Assembly: GCA_018907035.1 (NCBI GenBank)
Contig: JACCIC010000030.1
Location: 993,001 to 1,057,000, forward strand
Length of the DNA stretch: 64,000 nt
Reading direction: 5' to 3'
Origin: Sycobia sp. Sy_11
Lineage: Eukaryota > Arthropoda > Insecta > Hymenoptera > Epichrysomallidae
Part shown: piece after piece, positions 58,161-64,000 of the stretch
How positions within the stretch are numbered: the first letter of the stretch is position 1
Layout: each line of letters starts with the position of its first letter
Made by a program: the position numbers and the translations under genes
Notes under the pieces: generated by a model
Seen by the model: only the letters and a program-made list of their open reading frames with translations
Database searches by the model: none
Told to the model about the DNA's origin: nothing

Positions 58161-60255
58161 ATATTTCTCGCATTATATATATACACGCATACATATATAG
58201 CTATCCGAACTTTTAGCCGAATTCTGGGAAAGTTTCAGCGCTATAAACGAGTTATGCCGGATCCATTAATGCGAAATATGCGCCATTCGAAACGTCACGT
58301 GACCTAATGAAAGTTCCCGTAACTTAATAATAATATTAAACTTCTCGCCGTTACGCGTTAAGCTCGATTAGAATTAGAATCTCGTTTGCGGACCGCGGCT
58401 GAGACATCGTGGAAATCAGTGACGCCGCGAATTTTTAACTTGATCAAACGTCGTAGGGGATTGGGGAATTTTCGGGCTTAGCCGCCGGGTATCTTGACGC
58501 AATTCGATAGTGTCGTCACGTCTGGACAATAATAATAGGTCCGAAGAAACGATATCTGGTTCGAGTTGCCGACTTTCGGCAAATTTAGTCGTATCAAATC
58601 TGCACAGTTGGCGATCAATTATTCGTCAATTATGCGTTAGAAAAAAAAATTACCGTTCTACTGTTTTTCGATAAAACACCGTATATAGAGTTAATCTTCC
58701 GTTAATGTTAGAATAGATTATAGAAATATTAGAAAAACCCGATCAGGCTCATAATTTACCGTTAATTTTAAAAATCCGCTGGAAGATCTAGCAATATTAA
58801 AATTTACACCAAAAAATATCTTTCCAAGTTTTCATCAGGGTTAAGTAATTGGTAAGTTCAACAAAATGTCGTTGATATCTGTGGATTTGGTCGTTAATTA
58901 TACGCTTACTGCGATCGTTCCAAGTAAATAATTGGCCGCTGTATTTAGTCCTCGACAAAACCAAAGGAAGCGGCGATTCTTATTTTTTTTCTCCAATGGA
59001 TAATTAACGGCGTTTAAAATTAGATGACAAATTAGATTTTATACGAGTTGTGAAACACGCGCTAAACTTTTCAATTTAAGTTTTCACAAATTTCATCATC
59101 GAAGCAAGAATCTAAATTTATTTTCAATCCATAAATTTCCATGTCAAGAAGTAAATTATATTCATTCATTAATATAAGTTAATGTGCTTTCAATCTTCAT
59201 TGAATCGGATAAGTTATAAAACTGTACAGTGGTTTTTACTTATGAAGTGTTCGAGCTATTAGAATGCAATACAATAATTCAAATTTTTAAAAGGTATACG
59301 TTTCTTACAGTACGTCATAAGTAGACGCCGGCTGTAAGATTTTAACAGTTCGAGTTGAACGATATTTCAATTTATTTCATTTTCTTATAGTATAAAATAC
59401 TATTTGAATATATTATCCATTCAGTGCAGTGAGTAAATAGCTTAAGTTAAATTTGTTTATAAAAATAATGATAAAAATGTTATAATAATTAAGTCTATCA
59501 TTTCACTATATTTGATATTGTAGTATATGTTGTATATAATTTCGGGTTCGTTCATAATTATGAATTAAAGTTGGGATTTTAAAAATTACAAAAAAATTCA
59601 ATCTAAATTTCGAGATGGCTGGTTAACAAATGAGCTGTCGCATTTTTACAACACAAAATAACTCGCATTAACTTATATATAAAAATTCAAGACAAACTTT
59701 GAAAAATTTCACAAAATTTTACATTTTATTGAAAATTTGTAAATAGAGATGTTTGAGGTTGTTGTCTATATAATATTTTACATAAAAATTGAAACTTTGA
59801 ACAAATTGTAGAAAATAATATTTTTTTCGAACGGAGTCGAGACGGAGAAGATACAAGTATGATTCAACCAAAATGTCCTTTTTGAATTTACGCTATATAT
59901 ATATATGTATTTTTATTTTTATACCAACAATCGATCACTCCGTTCCCCACCTTTTTCCCTCCTCCCCCCTCGGAACACAACGACCGCAACTCATCGATTC
60001 AGTATCTCGGCGCAACGGCAGCGGAGAGGCTCAAAAACTCATAAAAGCCAAAAAAAAAAAAAAAAAAATGAAAAAAAACACAGGAAAAGCAAAAAGTCGA
60101 AGGGCGATCGTTTCAAATCCACTGAGCGCGCGCGCACGGACTTTTAAGCCTCGCATATATACCGAATCAATTTGCACTAGTCTGTATATATGTATAGCTA
60201 TACTATCCGCGGGCGGGCGCTACAACCCATAAAAAGAACGGCCGCACGTGCGCGC

Positions 60256-60536
60256 CTACCGCGCATCGTGCGGGTAGTAGTTGATGCTGCTGCTGCTGCT
60301 GCTGCTGCGCTCTTCGAGGCAGATCAAAAACTCCCCGGCCATTTTAACGACGGCTGGATCTACGTGGATGATGCCTACGATAGTCGTAAACCGCCCGTAT
60401 ATGTACCGCGTCGTCGCCTCCCCCTTCTATCTCTGTCTTCGTTCTGTTTCTTTTATTATTGCGTTCGTACACGCGCACACACACGCGCACGTCGAGGGAA
60501 AAACCGACAGTTTTTGTCGTGGCTCTCGGTAATATA
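60256..60536. other. CpG-rich patch with open frames on both strands
   Basis: On the minus strand AAAATGG (a good initiation context) opens MAGEFLICLEERSSSSSSIN, ending at a possible donor CG|GTAGGC. On the + strand an ATG before a CTG repeat opens a signal-peptide-like frame to a possible donor TCTCG|GTAATA (60530). They overlap and at most one is real. The CTG repeat drives both. Confidence 0.2.
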
Positions 60537-62481
60537 GTCCGCGAGTGGATTGATTCGGAATTTCGATCCTGGACAGATGTATAGTGTCATAGTGCTAGTT
60601 TTATATGTTATTGGTTGTCTCCTATCTCGTTTTATCGCGCTGGTTTCTTCGCACGAGATCGAGTTTATAGATCGGCTGTAACTGTGAAGATTTTTTTCTT
60701 CGTTGTCGTAGACATCGATCGGGTTTCAAGCGATCGGCATATTTTCGATACTTTAGCTGGTTCTCGGGCATGTAATGGTAAACAATGGGGTTTTAAGGGC
60801 ATTTTAGCATTCTCAAAATTACATTCTCATCCTCGTGTACGCGACTTTCGGAGACGAATTCTGAATCTTAACCTTGGTGTAGTCTGCGTTCTCAATTCAT
60901 AGAGGATAAAGTACCCTATTGGAATTTATGGGATCGATTTTTTAAAGTCAAGTATGTGAGGCTTCTTAATTTTATTATTTGCTAGAGCTTGCTAAAATAA
61001 AAATTTTCTAATGAAGAGTACTTAGCGCTAGTTCTAAGGGTTTGTAAGTGGTGATGCATTTCGCTGGAATAATTAATGGCTAAATTGAAAGACAATATAT
61101 AGTTAGAATTTAATTTGCATCTAAACAAATACGGGCACTAATCAATTGGTGCAAAGTTGGTCGATTTATGAAGTTGAATGAGCAACTGGCATTTAGTTAA
61201 TCCTCGTAATAAAGCATTTAGATTAATATATGTTCAAATGCAATGATAATGGCAATAAGCGCGATTAAAGTTGTTTCGTCTTATACTGAGAAGTTAACTG
61301 GCATCTGAAATATTATTGTGTCTAGTGGAAAAAAATTACGCTGCTAAACTTTCTCAAAACATTCCTAAACTTTTCCCAGCATTGCTGAGCGTGTTAAATG
61401 GGAATGCTTAGAAAAGTCTGATAACGTTGGGCTGTCTGGTTAAGTTTGATAATTTTTTTTTCGAAGATTAAGAACGTTTAGGGAAATTTCTTAATTTTTG
61501 GCCAATATCTAGCAAAATTCATTTAAAGTTCATTTCTATACTAAACTACAAAAAAATTTTTTTTTATATATCATTACATTTCTGCGAATTGTTAGATTTT
61601 ATCAATGTTTTCCAAATTATACAAACATTATTAGACTTTTCTAATTATCCAAATTCAGCACACTTAGCAATACTCGGTAAATGTTGGCAAATGTTGAAAA
61701 ATTAGGCTATTTTTCGATAGAACTTCATTTATTCCAATCATCACTGAAAGTTTTTCTTAATAATTCTTTCGAATGCCTTACGTATACAGACACAGTAAGA
61801 GATGTAGGTCTTAATACTTTTTTCGTTAGGTTTTATTAATAACGGGAAAATATTTCTTTCGCTAATCCAATTGTTATATTTTTAGCCTATATTATACTAT
61901 TTCGGCATAAAATAAAAAAAAATTATAAACATAGACAGTTATAATATACGAGTGTGTTAGCAAGATCTTCTACTGAGAAATTTTATTGTGCGATAATATT
62001 GTTTAAAATACCAAATCAAAATGTATTTTAAAATGGTCTATCCGACATAGACATCGTTAAATATATATATACTGTACCGAAGGCACGTTGCTAAAGCTCT
62101 ATATCGTCACAATAAGGTAGGCGGCTTATATATAGAGTCCTCCTTATGTGAACTTGGGTGTTTCATCTAAGACTATCAGCTTCTCAAATCCTGGGTAAGA
62201 CACTGGTAGCCCACTTTAGCCCCCGTACTATCAGCGAAAGATTCTTTCTTCTTTTTTTTTGTTCATCGATGTTTGGCTCGATTAAAGGCTTTAAATTACA
62301 TTTTGAACATCTTTCACCGCGAGTTAAGAAATTTTTCTCGGCTTGCAAATAAGGTTAAATAAAAGGAAATTCTCGACCGAAGGGATAAAAATATCGGTCT
62401 GTTTACTTGCGGGAAAACGCTCGATTCTGCTTTTAAAATCAGATTTTTCGAAGCGCTGGAATGCAGCTCATCTCTTTCTCT

Positions 62482-62482
62482 C

Positions 62483-62522
<40 letters not shown>
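62482..62522. repeat. (CT)n microsatellite
   Basis: About 40 nt of alternating CT. Confidence 0.95.
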
Positions 62523-62523
<1 letters not shown>

Positions 62524-62612
62524 GGCAAAATACGGGCGTCGATCGAAAAGTAAAACAGAATACCCTTAAAATGGACATTAAATTATTTAAAAGGAATAAT
62601 TGTGGTATTAAA

Positions 62613-62755
<143 letters not shown>

Positions 62756-64000
62756 TATTATAGCAACGATGGAAAAATATATTAATCCACATGATGAGAG
62801 TATATATGATTTTTAAAAGATCTTCAGTGGAATTAGTAGCTATAATGTGCATAATTAACAAAGGCTATTTTTAATAAACCATAATATCAAAATTATCTCT
62901 CGTATATATCCAGGTTTTTTTAAGGTTATATAGAACGTCAACTCAGGCAAATTATACAATTAAATTCTATAAGTTAAAATAAATGCCGGGATAATCGATT
63001 CCGTGAAAAACGTAAATAAACGTATCGACGTTGGCTTTACGTACGTACACGTCGAGTACGCGTATGGCGTTTTATGCCATCGGCATACGTACAGCCGCGC
63101 GACGTTCGGAGAATCTTTATCGGATGGGGGGTAGGATGGCGAAGGCAGCAGTGCCAGCGATGCATTTTAAGGCGCTTCGAAGGTACAGGGGCCAGATAGT
63201 CGCGAGCTCCCCCCTCCCTTCTCTCTATATCACGTTTTCCCTCATTTTGCGCCGAGCTCCCTATGTTTCAGCGTATATTCCGCTTACAAGGTGCGAAAAT
63301 TTTCTACAGGAGGTGAAAAACGAACTTAATATAGTAAAAAACCTAAATGTATAACCATTTTTTTTAATTCAAACGGATCTTCCTGCCCATTGTTTTTAAA
63401 TAAATACTGTACGAAAACTTTCTATTTGATCGTTGTGTGGACGCAACTACTCGTTGATTTGAAAATTGTACGTCTTTTTGTTATTTCCAATATATTTATG
63501 ATGCTTCGACACATATAATCCTATTTGACATTAGAATTAGCTTAAATTAAATTAATTTTGTGTAATTATTAAAGAATAAAAAAAAATTAGCGAAAAAAAC
63601 ATATAATTCAAAATCATAAGATTTTCAATATTCACATCAATGTTTCAATAAATTAAACTTGATTATATTGCGCTTGAATACACAAAAATATGAAAAACAA
63701 TTTGAATTATTATTCAATGTGAAAGAACAAGACAAGGAAATGGAGAAAGAATAAAAACAGCTGACCTGGCATAATATTGGTCACATAAGTGACAGCTGTA
63801 AATTGTAAATTCTGTATGAAGAACCCAAATAAGATTGGATGTGTAGTTTTTTACATTTAATTAAAAAAAATGATTTCCATTTATAATAAAAAAGGCTTAC
63901 TTTGTTAAAAATAGATTTTTGTTTTATTTAGATATATAAATAACGATGTCAATTATTACAAATTGTTTTCTGAGCATAGAATTTAAATGATTTCAAGAGT

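Larger units (their letters stand above)
56139..59870. other. Non-coding stretch apart from the candidate exon
   Basis: No other gene seen. It contains a (CA)n(CG)n tract (56966-57001), an (AT)n tract (57281-57298) and a (CA)n tract (58114-58158). Confidence 0.5.

Noticed and set aside
59873..60232. 119-codon frame with a poly-Lys stretch
   Set aside because: The open length depends on an A-run and TA repeats. Another + frame covers the same DNA, with no conserved motif.

Overview
This window is eukaryotic nuclear DNA, most likely from an insect. It is AT-rich, has long introns with consensus splice sites, many microsatellites, mariner and LINE relics, and an envelope-bearing LTR retrotransposon. 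A hymenopteran is a plausible source (CpG-rich unique patches in an AT-rich background), but this is inference.

Region 1 (1-28.6 kb) is dominated by one long minus-strand gene. Five exons (28551-28212, 26434-26279, 23248-23134, 5969-5800, 196-117) carry consensus splice sites and join in one frame: 861 nt, 286 codons plus stop. They encode leucine-rich repeats of the ribonuclease-inhibitor type and a C-terminal block resembling dynein regulatory complex subunit 5 (DRC5/TCTE1). The N-terminal exons are not identified. The 17.2-kb intron between the third and fourth recognised exons contains, on the opposite strand, a complete intronless gene for tRNA (guanine26-N2)-dimethyltransferase (TRM1). 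Two decayed mariner transposases, a LINE 3' fragment, a small inverted repeat and many dinucleotide tracts fill the rest.

Region 2 (28.6-36 kb) has no gene I can support. It contains a 2.3-kb imperfect inverted repeat (33.08-35.37 kb) that would form a very long hairpin if transcribed.

Region 3 (36-54 kb) is a mosaic of mobile DNA. It has relics of one LTR family in both orientations, and the C-terminal part of a Maverick/Polinton-like packaging ATPase overlapped by a small ORF. It also has a two-exon Ser/Arg-rich gene whose intron was invaded by an 8.8-kb LTR retrotransposon, and a duplicated copy of that gene's promoter and first exon 14 kb away. Next to the right copy lies an array of about 275-bp repeats. 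The retrotransposon has near-identical LTRs, a tRNA-Pro-like primer site, RNase H, integrase and a virus-type envelope glycoprotein. Its gag, protease and reverse transcriptase core are missing, and an unrelated Cys-rich ORF is fused to the end of the reverse transcriptase region.

Region 4 (54-64 kb) is mostly non-coding. It holds one unusually long stop-free stretch (55.78-56.14 kb), a possible first exon on the minus strand (56.5 kb), GC-rich patches and large microsatellites.

All assignments rest on reading the sequence and remembered family features; no database search was run.
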